From contig OZ024666.1 of NCBI GenBank assembly GCA_964016415.1, positions 1,841,310 through 1,905,309 on the forward strand: a DNA stretch of 64,000 nt. Reading direction: 5' to 3'. Source of the stretch: Erwinia sp. (GTDB lineage: Bacteria > Pseudomonadota > Gammaproteobacteria > Enterobacterales > Enterobacteriaceae). Position numbers and translations under genes: made by a program. Under the pieces are notes generated by a model that had not been told where the DNA came from, ran no database searches, and was given only the letters and a program-made list of their open reading frames with translations. Shown here piece by piece: positions 52,841 through 62,299 of the stretch. Positions within the stretch are counted from its first letter, which is position 1, and the number at the start of each line of letters is the position of its first letter.

Positions 52841-54085
52841 CTACACCACCACATTTTTCATTGGCGGAATGTAACCGTAGTCATAAATATCGGTGACAAA
52901 AGAGCGTTCACCTTGCAAAGCAATTTTTACAGTAGGCGCTTCGGTACCCCCAATCCGATACGTTTCACCATCCACAGGAATGCTGTCGATAAACGATGTC
53001 ACCATGCCGTTGGGCATAACATAATGAGAATATGTCTGAAAAGGTTGCGATGACGGATTGCCTAACACCAATCCTGATCCATTCATAGGAACATAAGGAC
53101 CTGTCAGGTTTTTACTGACAAAACCGTATTCCCCATCCGGCCCGGTAAGATTATCGGCATAGGTATATTTATGACTGATGGTGAACAGATAATAGTTTTC
53201 ATCTTTTACTACCAAATGGGGGCGTTCAGTCTGGTCGTTGACGCCCACCGCAGTAATGAGTGGCGGCAAGAGAGTCCATTTATCGCCACTCAGATCTTCA
53301 GCAACCGCCAGCCCGGTACAACCGACCTGATAACGTGCTCCGCCGAATTGATCATATCCCGGCGGCAATAAACCGCGATCTTCTTTGGTAATGACATGGG
53401 TTCCTCGCATACCGGCGACATTGCCTTCGAATAACATAAATAACCTTCCGCTTTTTTTATCAATAAACGGACAATGATCACGAAAATTCCAGTATGGGTT
53501 TTGTTCTTCTGTCTGATAAATATGGCCATCAGCGGAGAAAAGTGATTTAACCAGGTCGAAACCTGATAATACAACGCCTGCTTCACTGGTGATAATTTTA
53601 CCGCGAACTTTGGCAATAGTGGCACCAGGTGTCACACAAGTGTAATAGAGATCGATATCACCTTCATTATTCAACAAGATTGGTGTTCCCGCCCATTCTC
53701 TGCTGGTTGGTGAAACACCTTCAGCCATCACCCGGCCACCAAAAATCCAGTTTTTCCCAGTGCGGGAATACCAGTAACAGATTCTGGCTCGTCCGTGGCG
53801 ATCTTCCCAGTCTGCCCGAATATCGTAACGGCCATTTGCATCACGATATAACTGGTTATTCGTGTTTCGCTCTGCTGTTAGTGTAAAGATTACCGACCAT
53901 CCATTAACAGAAACAATATCGCCAGACATATTACGTAATGGCATGGTATCCCAAACAAACACCTCTTCGCTCATCACCGGAAAGTCCGTACTGATTAAAG
54001 GTTGCGTGGTTGTCGGATCATCTTGCTGCACTTTCAGTGCATCAGCGCGGGTCCATGCTGTAGACTTATAATTTATAATATTCAT
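52841..54085 (-). CDS. lsc: Levansucrase (glycoside hydrolase family 68)
   Basis: Secreted enzyme that transfers fructose from sucrose to growing levan. The 414 residues are very close to Erwinia amylovora Lsc (415) and, like it, lack a signal peptide. The nucleophile is Asp46 (FVWDTMPL), the acid/base Glu287 (NDQTERPH), and the transition-state stabiliser Asp203. Odd: the family's RDP motif around Asp203 reads RDHC here (Pro204 to His, Ser205 to Cys). This may weaken activity. The gene lies between a holin and an endolysin gene of a prophage remnant, in the same orientation, so it behaves like a phage cargo gene. A weak Shine-Dalgarno (AAAGG) precedes the ATG at 54083-54085. Confidence 0.93.
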   Translation of the reverse strand: MNIINYKSTAWTRADALKVQQDDPTTTQPLISTDFPVMSEEVFVWDTMPLRNMSGDIVSVNGWSVIFTLTAERNTNNQLYRDANGRYDIRADWEDRHGRARICYWYSRTGKNWIFGGRVMAEGVSPTSREWAGTPILLNNEGDIDLYYTCVTPGATIAKVRGKIITSEAGVVLSGFDLVKSLFSADGHIYQTEEQNPYWNFRDHCPFIDKKSGRLFMLFEGNVAGMRGTHVITKEDRGLLPPGYDQFGGARYQVGCTGLAVAEDLSGDKWTLLPPLITAVGVNDQTERPHLVVKDENYYLFTISHKYTYADNLTGPDGEYGFVSKNLTGPYVPMNGSGLVLGNPSSQPFQTYSHYVMPNGMVTSFIDSIPVDGETYRIGGTEAPTVKIALQGERSFVTDIYDYGYIPPMKNVVV

Positions 54086-54243
54086 TTATGTACCTTTTTT
54101 GTTATTTTTTTCATAAAGGCATCCATGTTGTTTTATTTATATCCTGACCCTTGCCCATCCGTTGAGCAGTTGAAATTTACGGTTTGGTAAAAATCAAAAA
54201 AAAGCGAAATTAAAACAATGGGTAATTGAATTAAAAAATGCTC

Positions 54244-54561
54244 TTACTTACTCTGCGAATTATCATCCATAAATCTTTTATTCACTACTCGTTTGATAAA
54301 GGCACCGATTGATTCAGTTCCTACATAGCCAATAAACACACTGGTGATATAACCAAGATCAGTATTGAGTCCGAGGAATTGCAATAAGTCACGTACAAAC
54401 CATGCGATCATGGCACACATCAATGCATCAATCAGTGTTTTAGTAAAACTACTACTGTTGTATCTGCCACGTAATATCGCCATAAAAAAAGCCAGTAATG
54501 CGCCAATACCTTGCTCTCTGGCCGAGAGAAATAGCGCCATTAAATCATGCTTGTCGTTCAT
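54244..54561 (-). CDS. Lambda-type phage holin
   Basis: Class I/II holin of the lambda S family (Phage_holin_3), 105 residues from the ATG at 54559-54561, which has GGAG at good distance. Hydrophobic segments are [27 protein letters not shown] and [19 protein letters not shown]. The N-terminus [21 protein letters not shown] is typical of the family. It would normally precede the endolysin gene. Here levansucrase is placed between them. Confidence 0.87.
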   Translation of the reverse strand: MNDKHDLMALFLSAREQGIGALLAFFMAILRGRYNSSSFTKTLIDALMCAMIAWFVRDLLQFLGLNTDLGYITSVFIGYVGTESIGAFIKRVVNKRFMDDNSQSK

Positions 54562-55337
54562 TTTCACTCCAGCCAACTACAAAAACAGGCTCATCAGACA
54601 GTTATCATTTACGGTCAAATGATAAAAATCTACGCCACAAGAGTGAGAGTGATATTCAGCCACTATGAGAGTGCAAACAGGGTGGAGAAACATGCAGTGT
54701 TTCTATCAGAACTGACCCCGTCCAAACAATCCCATTTATCATGTCAACGCAACACAATGTCAGGAATCATCACACTCTGTGTTCGCTGTTGGTCCCCATG
54801 CACGTTGTCTGTGCAAAAACACATTGCGTCAGATAAAAAGATTCCAAATCTGATAGTTACAGAAATATCAGGTAAAAAACACCGTATCCCATTCTCAACC
54901 AGACTCACTGATGACAGTATCTGTAATGTGAGGGAGTAGGGTTCAGGGAACATAAGATGCTCAATAAAAGTGATATAAATACTTTCAGGATACGCAGAAA
55001 AAATTTAGTACCCAGGATGAGTGACTATTTATCCAGTGAGGCAATTTGTACAGTTTTGTCTGTGCATAAAATGCACTCACTGAACTCTTTTATTTTGCCT
55101 TATTTGCCTGCGATTAGACGGGCAGCCTGATTGTCAAAGAGAGATTTCCCTCTGCCAACTGAAACATATCAGAAAGCAGGTGGAAAAGTATGCACACTGC
55201 CATAAAGTGACTGGCGGGTACTTGAAGGAAAGTAATTTTATTTCCCTTCGATGTGAGTAATAATAGCTGAAGTAATTTATCTAGTCAATAGCTTTTCTGC
55301 CTTGTAATAAAATTCTTTTAGCTATAATGTACCTGGT
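54562..55337. other. Region between holin and repressor, no recognised gene
   Basis: About 775 bases. A 130-codon plus-strand frame (54547-54939) overlaps the holin start and has no recognised family or good ribosome binding site. Early-region genes (cro, replication genes) expected next to a CI repressor are absent. The right end holds the repressor promoter. Confidence 0.5.
55286..55328 (+). promoter_or_regulatory. Repressor promoter and probable operator half-sites
   Basis: -10 TATAAT (55323-55328) lies only 9 bases before the repressor ATG, so the mRNA would be leaderless or nearly so, as for lambda cI from PRM. A weak -35 TTGTAA (55302-55307) has a 15-base spacer. Half-sites AATAGCTTTT (about 55287) and TTTTAGCTAT (about 55317) are inverted copies flanking the promoter. 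The same AATAGCTTTT recurs at about 56270, upstream of the next gene. Confidence 0.55.
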
Positions 55338-56072
55338 ATGAAAACAGATACCTTCGCAGAACGGCTCAATGCAGCCATGAAAACAGCAGGCTTCACCCAG
55401 GCATCACTGGCTGAAGCTGTCGGCATGGCACAACCTAGTGTCTGGAAATTAACCTCTGGTATGACCCGGCATCCAAGAAAACTGCATGATATAGCAAAAG
55501 TACTTAACGTCTCAGCGGAATGGCTCTCCTCCGGAGAAGGTCTCATGCGCCCACTGCCCCCGAACGAGTCTAAAATAGAAGGCTCAAATATTCGCCCCTC
55601 GACACTGACTGCCAAAGTATGGGAAGAGATTGAAGAACAGAGTGTCGTACAGGATGAGTTTGTGGAAATTCCACTGCTTAACGTCGCGCTCGCAGCAGGC
55701 GACGGGAGCTGTGACGTTGAGGAATCTTCGGAGTTAGCACTAATCTTCCGCCGTTATTACCTGAAAAAAATGGGGGTTCCTGAAAAAGCAGCCCGGCTGG
55801 TGCGAGTCAGTGGTCAAAGCATGGAACCGACGCTTAATGATGGTGACATGGTGGGTGTCAATACCCAGGATATCACTATTCGTGATGGTAAAACCTATGC
55901 TATCTGCCAGGCCGATTTGTTACGGGTGAAAACTCTGATCGCGTTGCCTGACAGTGTCATCATCCGCTCACTCAATCGGGAAGAGTATCCCGATGAAGTC
56001 CTTTCGCGGGAAGACTTTCATCGCAATGTGCGAGTCATCGGTAAAGTTTTCTGGTCTTCTCACAGCTGGTAA
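55338..56072 (+). CDS. CI-type prophage repressor with S24 (LexA-like) peptidase domain
   Basis: 244 residues. The N-terminal HTH_XRE domain is seen in AGFTQASLAEAVGMAQPSVWKLTSG. The linker holds the Ala120-Gly121 self-cleavage site (ALAAGDGS). The S24 domain has catalytic Ser161 in SGQSMEPTL and Lys198 in LLRVKTL. RecA-stimulated self-cleavage would induce the phage. The remaining prophage lacks integrase, replication and head genes, so the repressor is probably a relic that could still give immunity. A strong terminator follows. Confidence 0.92.
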   Translation: MKTDTFAERLNAAMKTAGFTQASLAEAVGMAQPSVWKLTSGMTRHPRKLHDIAKVLNVSAEWLSSGEGLMRPLPPNESKIEGSNIRPSTLTAKVWEEIEEQSVVQDEFVEIPLLNVALAAGDGSCDVEESSELALIFRRYYLKKMGVPEKAARLVRVSGQSMEPTLNDGDMVGVNTQDITIRDGKTYAICQADLLRVKTLIALPDSVIIRSLNREEYPDEVLSREDFHRNVRVIGKVFWSSHSW

Positions 56073-56138
56073 TTCTGACCAGGAAGCAGCAAATTCACTC
56101 TGCCGCCGATGAGTATCATTTTTAATCCCCCTCTATTG

Positions 56139-56165
56139 ATAGCCATCCTGATGGCTATTTTTTTT
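56139..56165 (+). terminator. Rho-independent terminator of the repressor gene
   Basis: ATAGCCAT (56139-56146) pairs with ATGGCTAT (56151-56158) around CCTG, followed by seven T (56159-56165), about 65 bases after the repressor stop. Confidence 0.9.
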
Positions 56166-56340
56166 GATATTACCTCACTGTAATCTCTCGGTTTCATTGC
56201 TTTGTCATAAGCAATACAGCTTTGGCAATTTACTTTTGCGATAGCTAAAGGTATATTTCACATCTGGAGAATAGCTTTTGCTTCTCTGCATCCAACGCAG
56301 TAGCTGCTGCATATTTTGAAACATAGTTTGGGGATGACTG

Positions 56341-56601
56341 ATGGCTACCATTATCTGGAAAAAAACAACGCCTGGCGGTACGGCAAAGAGTCGTTATAAG
56401 GCACGACGAGCAGAAAAGAGGACGCAGCAGCAGCGCGATATGATGCTGAGCAGAAAAATAGCCCGCCTTTCACAAGGCTGCTCGTCACGCGTACAGAAAG
56501 CAGTACTCCTTTCAGCCAGGCACTCAATTGTCGAAAACTCCATACTCCCGCGACAAGCGTTAAAACAGATAACACAAATTCATTATGAGGAATTTTATTA
56601 A
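56341..56601 (+). CDS. Small basic protein of the prophage remnant, unknown function
   Basis: 86 residues, strongly basic in the first half (KTTPGGTAKSRYKARRAEKRTQQQRD). A good Shine-Dalgarno GGGGA precedes the ATG. The gene overlaps the next by one base (TAATG), which supports both as real. I do not recognise the family. The upstream region contains the AATAGCTTTT element also present at the repressor promoter, so it may be under repressor control. Confidence 0.6.
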   Translation: MATIIWKKTTPGGTAKSRYKARRAEKRTQQQRDMMLSRKIARLSQGCSSRVQKAVLLSARHSIVENSILPRQALKQITQIHYEEFY

Positions 56602-56810
56602 TGGCAGATCTTGCCGACGAGGCTTTGATGATTGAAGCAATGCTGACAGACATTGCCATACAGGCGCACCGGGGTGAGTTAATGCCGTTCACCGGGCAGT
56701 GCCGCTGGTGCGGGTGTTTTATTGATAGCGGTAGTTTTTGTGAGGGTGATAGCTGTGCCGAAGACTATTCCAGACGCTTGCGTGCTGACAAAAACAATGG
56801 CCGATCATAA
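56601..56810 (+). CDS. Small zinc-finger-like protein of the prophage remnant
   Basis: 69 residues. It has a helical N-terminus (DEALMIEAMLTDIAIQAHRGE) and a cysteine cluster CRWCGCFIDSGSFCEGDSCAEDY that looks like a four-cysteine zinc site. The pattern recalls TraR/DksA-like small phage proteins, but the spacing is not the exact DksA finger, so only a general zinc-binding role is proposed. It is coupled to the upstream gene through TAATG. Confidence 0.6.
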   Translation: MADLADEALMIEAMLTDIAIQAHRGELMPFTGQCRWCGCFIDSGSFCEGDSCAEDYSRRLRADKNNGRS

Positions 56811-56856
56811 TCGGCCTGACTGTTTTATCGTGGCTTAGATAATCGCCATAAACCAC

Positions 56857-57741
56857 TCAACTCCCTTGAAAGACTGGCTCAGGCAAACCGGCAACCGCTA
56901 CCCGGACAGAGAAAATATCGCCGGATTGAGGATATTCGGCCAACTCTTCTGCTGTTCTGTCTTCGCGTGATGAGGTGATATACAGTGTTTTCAAATCAGC
57001 CCCACCAAATGCGACCATGGTAGGCCAGCGTACCGGCAAGCTAATTTCTTCTACTATTTCGCCACACTCGGGATCAATTCTTACAATGCGCCCCCCGCCA
57101 AACAGCGCTGACCAGTAAAATCCTTCACTGTCGACGGCCGCGCCATCAGGCAATCCGCCGTCCTTCTCTGGGTCAAAGTGATGTAGCAAGGAGCGAGAAC
57201 CAATTTCTCCTTTTTCTTCAATAGGATAACGGTAAAGATTCCCATGCGGGGTATCACTGTGGTACATCCAGCGATTATCGGGAGAAAAACCAAGCCCATT
57301 CGATATCATTATGTCAGCAGATTGGAGAGTAAGCTGGTAGTTAGTATCGACACGGCACAGGATGGCACCGTTTTTATCCTGAGGTTCCCACATGGAACCA
57401 CACCAGAAACGACCGAGCCGATCAACACGGCCATCATTGAAGCGACTCAGTGCCGCAGGACCAGGATTAGCAGCAATTTTCCGAATCACCCTACCCTGTT
57501 TATCGAGTAGCACTACACCACTGCGCAAAGCGGCGATAAATCCACCCGCAGCTGTCAGGCCAAAGCACCCTATATGTTCGTCTAATGTCACGACCTGATG
57601 CGATCCTGAAGCGGGGTCGAAACGATGCAGTGCCGGAGCTAAAATATCAATAAAATAGAGTACCTGCTCTTCCACTGACCAAAGTGGGCATTCAGCTAAT
57701 TCAGCCTGAACAGAAAGAACATTTTGGACCTGACCACGCAT
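56857..57741 (-). CDS. SMP-30/gluconolactonase family protein
   Basis: Six-bladed beta-propeller lactonase of 294 residues, probably hydrolysing a sugar lactone. Family motifs are LAECPLWSVEEQVLYFIDI (metal-binding Glu), RFNDGRVDRLGRFWCGSM, ISNGLGFSPDNRWMYHSDT and GLPDGAAVDSEGFYWSALF. The Asn and Asp residues in these loops normally hold the divalent metal. It stands alone, read toward the prophage remnant, with the promoter in 57742-57900. Confidence 0.9.
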   Translation of the reverse strand: MRGQVQNVLSVQAELAECPLWSVEEQVLYFIDILAPALHRFDPASGSHQVVTLDEHIGCFGLTAAGGFIAALRSGVVLLDKQGRVIRKIAANPGPAALSRFNDGRVDRLGRFWCGSMWEPQDKNGAILCRVDTNYQLTLQSADIMISNGLGFSPDNRWMYHSDTPHGNLYRYPIEEKGEIGSRSLLHHFDPEKDGGLPDGAAVDSEGFYWSALFGGGRIVRIDPECGEIVEEISLPVRWPTMVAFGGADLKTLYITSSREDRTAEELAEYPQSGDIFSVRVAVAGLPEPVFQGS

Positions 57742-57984
57742 TGTAATTCCTCCACAGTTTTTTTTAGTGTAGGAGAAAAAGCATCATCAGGTGAGCGGGT
57801 AGCAAAAAAAACCTTTGTTACCTGCCCCGAACACCGTTCAACGGTGCTTTCTCTAATGTAAGAAGCCTGCTCAATGTGCCTATTATGATTTAATCCGTCC
57901 AGGTGCCGAAAACGATTCACGCGCCGGTCAGGCAGGTTTAATCAGCAATACCTATTAAATCCATACCGATTTCACACTGGAAGA

Positions 57985-58093
57985 ATATCCCATCAGCTGC
58001 CATGCTTTGCACAGACATCACGTTATGTCTGTGCCACACCAGGTCTTTATAATCTTTGTTGTATCTTTTGCCCACAAATTTGTGGGCTTTTTT
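57985..58093 (+). ncRNA. Candidate small RNA with two hairpins and intrinsic terminator
   Basis: A perfect 10-bp hairpin GCACAGACAT/ATGTCTGTGC (58009-58034) is followed by about 35 unpaired bases. A classic terminator GCCCACAAATTTGTGGGC plus six T follows (58070-58093). The terminator faces plus-strand transcripts, but no plus-strand gene ends here: SMP-30 and yhfL are both on the minus strand. The hairpin-linker-terminator layout is that of Hfq-type sRNAs. The 5' end and promoter are uncertain and no known sRNA family is recognised. Confidence 0.45.
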
Positions 58094-58319
58094 ATGAGCA
58101 AAACCACAAGGATAAAAGAATAAATCCACTCAAATCAGCAAATGCGCCAAAAAATCAGTTTACTGAGACGAAGAACAGCCTGGAGAGAAAGCGATATTGA
58201 CTTACATTCTGGTGAGTGAAGTTGAACAGCAGCGTTTGCTATGCCGAATGGTGAACGTCAGGTTATCAAGAAGAGCAAGAAGGTAATGCAACAAACAACA
58301 GTTAACGCTGATGAAATGC

Positions 58320-58347
58320 GAAAGAGGCGCACAAAGGCGCCTCTTTC
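58320..58347 (-). terminator. Hairpin downstream of yhfL
   Basis: GAAAGAGGCGC (58320-58330) pairs with GCGCCTCTTTC (58337-58347), an 11-bp stem about 30 bases after the yhfL stop. The stem carries its own T run on the minus strand. Confidence 0.7.
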
Positions 58348-58377
58348 CTGATCACTAAATAACCTGCGAATGCAAAC

Positions 58378-58545
58378 TTATTTAGCAGCAGGGCCACAGC
58401 CACCGATGATTTTAGAGATTGAGATAGCTGGGTGCAGAAGGTAATCATAATCACAATTTTTTTCTGCGTTAGTAACACGGCCAGTACAACCAGACAGAAT
58501 AGCCACTACAGAGGCCAGAATTGCAAATTTAGCAAAATTTTTCAT
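58378..58545 (-). CDS. yhfL: YhfL-like small lipoprotein
   Basis: 55-residue outer-membrane lipoprotein of unknown function, too short for usual gene callers. The signal peptide is MKNFAKFAILASVVAILSGC with Cys20 as the lipidation site. The mature part ends YDYLLHPAISISKIIGGCG, which is almost the same as E. coli YhfL. The ATG is at 58543-58545 and the stop at 58378-58380. It is followed by a hairpin terminator. In E. coli yhfL lies elsewhere on the chromosome. Confidence 0.88.
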   Translation of the reverse strand: MKNFAKFAILASVVAILSGCTGRVTNAEKNCDYDYLLHPAISISKIIGGCGPAAK

Positions 58546-58994
58546 TACTTATCCTAGAAATTATCAATTAGTATTTCAAACTATTTTATTTGTAACAGCC
58601 TGAGGGCCTATAATCCCATAATAAGCTATAAAATCAATAACTGAGTCGTTGAAAATGGAAATCAGCGCACAAAATTAACAATTATTGTTATCTTTCCGCT
58701 AAATGTAATATGTTTGTTATATAATTCTTTTTTATTAACGTTTATTTAACGTCATACTTTCAATTATCAACGATAAGCGACGGTGAAAAAATACACTAAA
58801 TAATCCCACCGATCATGGTAGTTGGTGTGCTCACTTATTGGCACATAGCCTCAACCTTATCTGAGAATACTCTGCTTTATTTTGTCGCCACGCCCAGGTA
58901 AATTATGCCTGATCTGAGGTGTGACACTGCACGTGTATGAGTTTTAAGTCATCCGCTGGTATCAGATCAGCCAGCAGGAAACAGGGAGTGCTTT
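58546..58994. other. AT-rich intergenic region between yhfL and ypdK
   Basis: About 450 bases, AT-rich near yhfL (promoter side), with no recognised gene or repeat. Confidence 0.55.
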
Positions 58995-59066
58995 GTGAAA
59001 TATGAGTTGATGGGGATCTCTTTCATTCTGTTGCTTTGGGTCGGTACATTTGCGTTACTGGTGTAG
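58995..59066 (+). CDS. ypdK: YpdK small membrane protein
   Basis: 23-residue single-span inner-membrane peptide (MKYELMGISFILLLWVGTFALLV) read from a GTG start with GGGAG upstream. It matches E. coli YpdK (residues MGISF, W and GTFAL conserved), which lies next to alaC in E. coli as here. Function unknown. Confidence 0.85.
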   Translation: MKYELMGISFILLLWVGTFALLV

Positions 59067-59190
59067 ATTGATGAGATCAACGGGGACAGAACGTCCCCGC
59101 CTTCTTATAGCAAACGCCTGAGTGCTTTGGTTACCAGTTAACCACTGGCTACGGATGCGTTCAGGCAGATTGACAAAGGCACCAGCAAAA

Positions 59191-60396
59191 TTACTCCTGT
59201 TGCTCATCATGGCGGAACATCGCTTTGATCCCTCTCACTGCCTGACGAATCCGATCACTGTTTTCGATTAAAGCAAAACGCACATGAGTATCGCCATAGT
59301 CACCAAAGCCGATACCCGGGGAGACACATACTTTTGCTTCCCTGAGCATATGCGTAGCAAAGGCCAGTGATCCCATATGCGCATATCGATCAGGGATTTT
59401 CGCCCAGACATACATAGATGCCTTTGGCATATCAACCATCCATCCGGCTTCATGCAATCCTTTGACCAGTACATCACGTCGGTGTTTGTATTCCCCGGCG
59501 ATATCACGGACACACTGTTGATCCCCTTCAAGAGCGGCAATTGCCGCCACCTGCAGCGGCGTGAATGTACCGTAATCATGGTAACTTTTGATCCGTGCCA
59601 GGGCCGCAACAAGCTCTTTATTGCCGACCATAAAACCGATACGCCATCCGGCCATATTGTAGCTTTTGGATAAGGTGAAAAATTCCACCGCTACGTCCCT
59701 GGCACCGGGTACCTGCATGATAGAAGGGGCTTTCCAGCCATCATAGACGATATCAGCATATGCAAGATCATGTATTACTAAGATATTATACTGTTTTGCC
59801 AGGGCGATAACCCGCTCGAAGAAATCGAGCTCAACACACTGCGCGGTAGGATTGGAGGGAAAGCCCAAAATCATCATTTTGGGCTTTGGATAGCTTTCAC
59901 GAATTGCCCGTTCAAGTTCGTTGAAAAAATCGATACCAGCCACCAGCGGTACAGAACGTACCTGAGCGCCAGCGATCACCGCCCCATAAATATGGATAGG
60001 ATAACTTGGGTTGGGTACCAATACGGTATCACCGTGGTCAAGCGTCGCCAGCATCAGGTGAGCCAGCCCCTCTTTCGAGCCGATGGTCACAATCGCCTCA
60101 CTTTCCGGGTCTATATCTACCTGATAACGATCAGCATACCAGCGTGATATCGCACGACGTAACCGGGGAATACCCCGCGAAGTTGAATAGCCGTGAGTAT
60201 CTTCACGCTGAGCAACTGAACAGAGTTTCTCAACAATATGAGGAGGTGTAGCACCATCGGGGTTACCCATACTAAAATCGATAATATCTTCACCGCGTCG
60301 CCGCGCTGCCATTTTCAATTCAGCAGTGATATTAAATACGTATGGAGGAAGACGTTCAATACGGGAAAAACGGCGAAGCGACTGATTATCAGACAT
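59191..60396 (-). CDS. alaC: AlaC, glutamate-pyruvate aminotransferase
   Basis: PLP-dependent class I/II aminotransferase that makes alanine from pyruvate and glutamate. The 401 residues include [45 protein letters not shown] and the PLP-lysine motif [15 protein letters not shown] (Lys near residue 243). The Arg for substrate carboxylate is near the C-terminus ([10 protein letters not shown]). E. coli AlaC has 412 residues with a longer tail. ypdK is adjacent and reads toward its 3' end. The gene is intact. Confidence 0.95.
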   Translation of the reverse strand: MSDNQSLRRFSRIERLPPYVFNITAELKMAARRRGEDIIDFSMGNPDGATPPHIVEKLCSVAQREDTHGYSTSRGIPRLRRAISRWYADRYQVDIDPESEAIVTIGSKEGLAHLMLATLDHGDTVLVPNPSYPIHIYGAVIAGAQVRSVPLVAGIDFFNELERAIRESYPKPKMMILGFPSNPTAQCVELDFFERVIALAKQYNILVIHDLAYADIVYDGWKAPSIMQVPGARDVAVEFFTLSKSYNMAGWRIGFMVGNKELVAALARIKSYHDYGTFTPLQVAAIAALEGDQQCVRDIAGEYKHRRDVLVKGLHEAGWMVDMPKASMYVWAKIPDRYAHMGSLAFATHMLREAKVCVSPGIGFGDYGDTHVRFALIENSDRIRQAVRGIKAMFRHDEQQE

Positions 60397-60519
60397 GATA
60401 TGACCTCAGATTAACGTTAGCGCCCGGACCGTCCGAGCGACGCACTCCTGGTAGGGAGTCTTATCAACATACTGATACTGAATCAGGTTGTCCAGTCACT
60501 GAAAAGGAATTTGTTTCTT

Positions 60520-61053
60520 TCACTGAATGTCGGTCAACAGGCAGCCAAATAACCATTCATCCACCCACTCGCCATGTAACAAGACCTGCTGGCGTCGTGT
60601 CCTTTCAAACTGAAAATCACATTGCTCGAGAATTCGGCGCGATGGCAGATTACCGCAGACCACGCTGGCATACAGCTTATGAAACTGACAATCGCTGAAC
60701 AACCCGCGCACAATCGGCGCAAGAGCTTCGGCCATATAGCCATGGCCAAAATGTTCACTTTGCAATGCGTACCCCACCTCAGCCTGCCGCCACGGCCACC
60801 ATTCCGCATTAATACCCACAAAGCCCACGGGCTGCTGACTGGTTTTCAAACGCAATGTAAAACAGAGCATATGCAGGCTGGTGACCTGCCACGGTTGCAA
60901 ACGCTGAAGGAAACGCTGGCGAATTTCAGCATGCTGCGGGAGATCACTGATGAACGCCATTGACTGTGCATCAGTATGTAACTGAAGAAAACAGGGCCAG
61001 TCGTCCTGCTGTAGTGGTATTATCTGCAACCGGGATGTTGTAAAAAACATCAC
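60520..61053 (-). CDS. GNAT-family N-acetyltransferase (RimJ/RimL-like)
   Basis: 177-residue acetyltransferase with LQIIPLQQDDWPCFLQLHTD at the start, VGFVGINAEWW in the middle, EVGYALQSEHFGHGYMAEAL (acetyl-CoA binding region) and ASVVCGNLPSRRILEQCDFQFE near the end. This is the pattern of the protein-N-terminal/ribosomal acetyltransferase branch. The substrate is not known. ATGATG at the start leaves one residue of ambiguity. Confidence 0.87.
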   Translation of the reverse strand: MMFFTTSRLQIIPLQQDDWPCFLQLHTDAQSMAFISDLPQHAEIRQRFLQRLQPWQVTSLHMLCFTLRLKTSQQPVGFVGINAEWWPWRQAEVGYALQSEHFGHGYMAEALAPIVRGLFSDCQFHKLYASVVCGNLPSRRILEQCDFQFERTRRQQVLLHGEWVDEWLFGCLLTDIQ

Positions 61054-61136
61054 ACAGGTAATCTCAGTAAGAGGATAATGAAGTCAGTCATATCACCTGA
61101 GGGAACCCCTCAGGTAACTCATTGATATAAATCAGC

Positions 61137-62105
61137 TTATAGTATACTACCCAACACCTGTCGCAGATGTGCTCCAGCACCAAGTAAACCGGGTTTATCG
61201 TGGGTGATCAGATAGACAGGGATCGGATGAACATAATCGCGAAAGCGCCCTTTATCTTCAAAAGCAGCGCGAAAACCTGAGGCTTCAAAAAAGCTAAGAA
61301 AGCGTGGCACAATCCCACCAGCGATATAGACACCGCCGAAAGTCCCCAAGGTCAGCGCCAGGTTACCACCAAAACGCCCCATGATGACACAGAAAAGCGA
61401 AAGGGCACGGCGGCAATCGGTACAACTATCCTCGATGGCGCGTTGTGAAACATCACGCGGCGTCAGGCTATCAGGTTCACGCTGGTCAGCCTTCACTATT
61501 GCCCGGTAAAGATTCACCAGCCCATTGCCAGAGAGCACACGTTCAACGGAGACATGACCGAGTTCTGCTCGCAGCTCTTCTAGTATTAAATCTCCTTCTT
61601 CACTGTTTGCAGCAAAATCAACGTGTCCACCTTCACCCGGAAGACTCACCCAACGTTGATCAACATGCACCAGATGGGCTACCCCTAACCCGGTACCTGC
61701 ACCATACACCGCGATAGGTTTATCTTTTACCGGGCTGCTCCCGCCAAACTGCTTCACATCCTGTGAGGTCAGCATCGGGATCGCCATTGAGACTGCGGTG
61801 AAATCATTAATCACTTCGAGATGGGAAAAGCCGAGATTCTCCTGCAATTCTCGTTGAGAAAAAGCCCAACTGTGATTAGTCATTTCGATCCAGTCATCAG
61901 TAACCGGACACGCTATTGCAATACATCCGTCCGTGATGGCATGCTGGGGGAAAGCCTGCAAATAATGGTTGATCACAGCTTCGAGAGAAACGAAATCTGT
62001 CGTCGGAAACGTTGCAGCCTGGCTGATGTCACCGTTTGACAGATCACATAATGCGAGGCGGGCATTGGTGCCGCCCACGTCGCCCACTAATGCATATCTG
62101 GTCAT
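61137..62105 (-). CDS. glk: Glk, glucokinase
   Basis: Phosphorylates cytosolic glucose to glucose-6-phosphate. The 322 residues (E. coli 321) begin with the phosphate-binding loop [29 protein letters not shown] contains the catalytic Asp. [12 protein letters not shown] and [11 protein letters not shown] follow, and [18 protein letters not shown] lies near the C-terminus. It lies directly before mntH; yfeO, found between them in E. coli, is absent. Confidence 0.96.
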   Translation of the reverse strand: MTRYALVGDVGGTNARLALCDLSNGDISQAATFPTTDFVSLEAVINHYLQAFPQHAITDGCIAIACPVTDDWIEMTNHSWAFSQRELQENLGFSHLEVINDFTAVSMAIPMLTSQDVKQFGGSSPVKDKPIAVYGAGTGLGVAHLVHVDQRWVSLPGEGGHVDFAANSEEGDLILEELRAELGHVSVERVLSGNGLVNLYRAIVKADQREPDSLTPRDVSQRAIEDSCTDCRRALSLFCVIMGRFGGNLALTLGTFGGVYIAGGIVPRFLSFFEASGFRAAFEDKGRFRDYVHPIPVYLITHDKPGLLGAGAHLRQVLGSIL

Positions 62106-62299
62106 ATAAGGAATTAACTCCGCCTGAATCTTTTGCCTGACACTATAAGTCCCCCGGCATTAAATTCAATAGCACTCTCACCTGACAGCACATTTGACGA
62201 CATCATCCCACAGCGCGTTTCACTAATAAAAAAAATAAACAGGATAAAAATCTCAATGAAAGATTAAAATGGAATTTATCTTTTTATTTCATGGTCTGA

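Larger units (their letters stand above)
57742..58377. other. Intergenic region between the SMP-30 gene and yhfL
   Basis: About 640 bases without a supported protein gene. It contains the SMP-30 promoter side, a candidate small RNA at about 57985-58093, and a hairpin after yhfL. Confidence 0.6.

Noticed and set aside
54547..54939. 130-codon plus-strand frame beside the holin gene
   Set aside because: It overlaps the holin start, has no good ribosome binding site and no recognisable family sequence.
57938..58129. 63-codon minus frame between the SMP-30 gene and yhfL
   Set aside because: It runs through the terminator and hairpin of the candidate small RNA and shows no family pattern.
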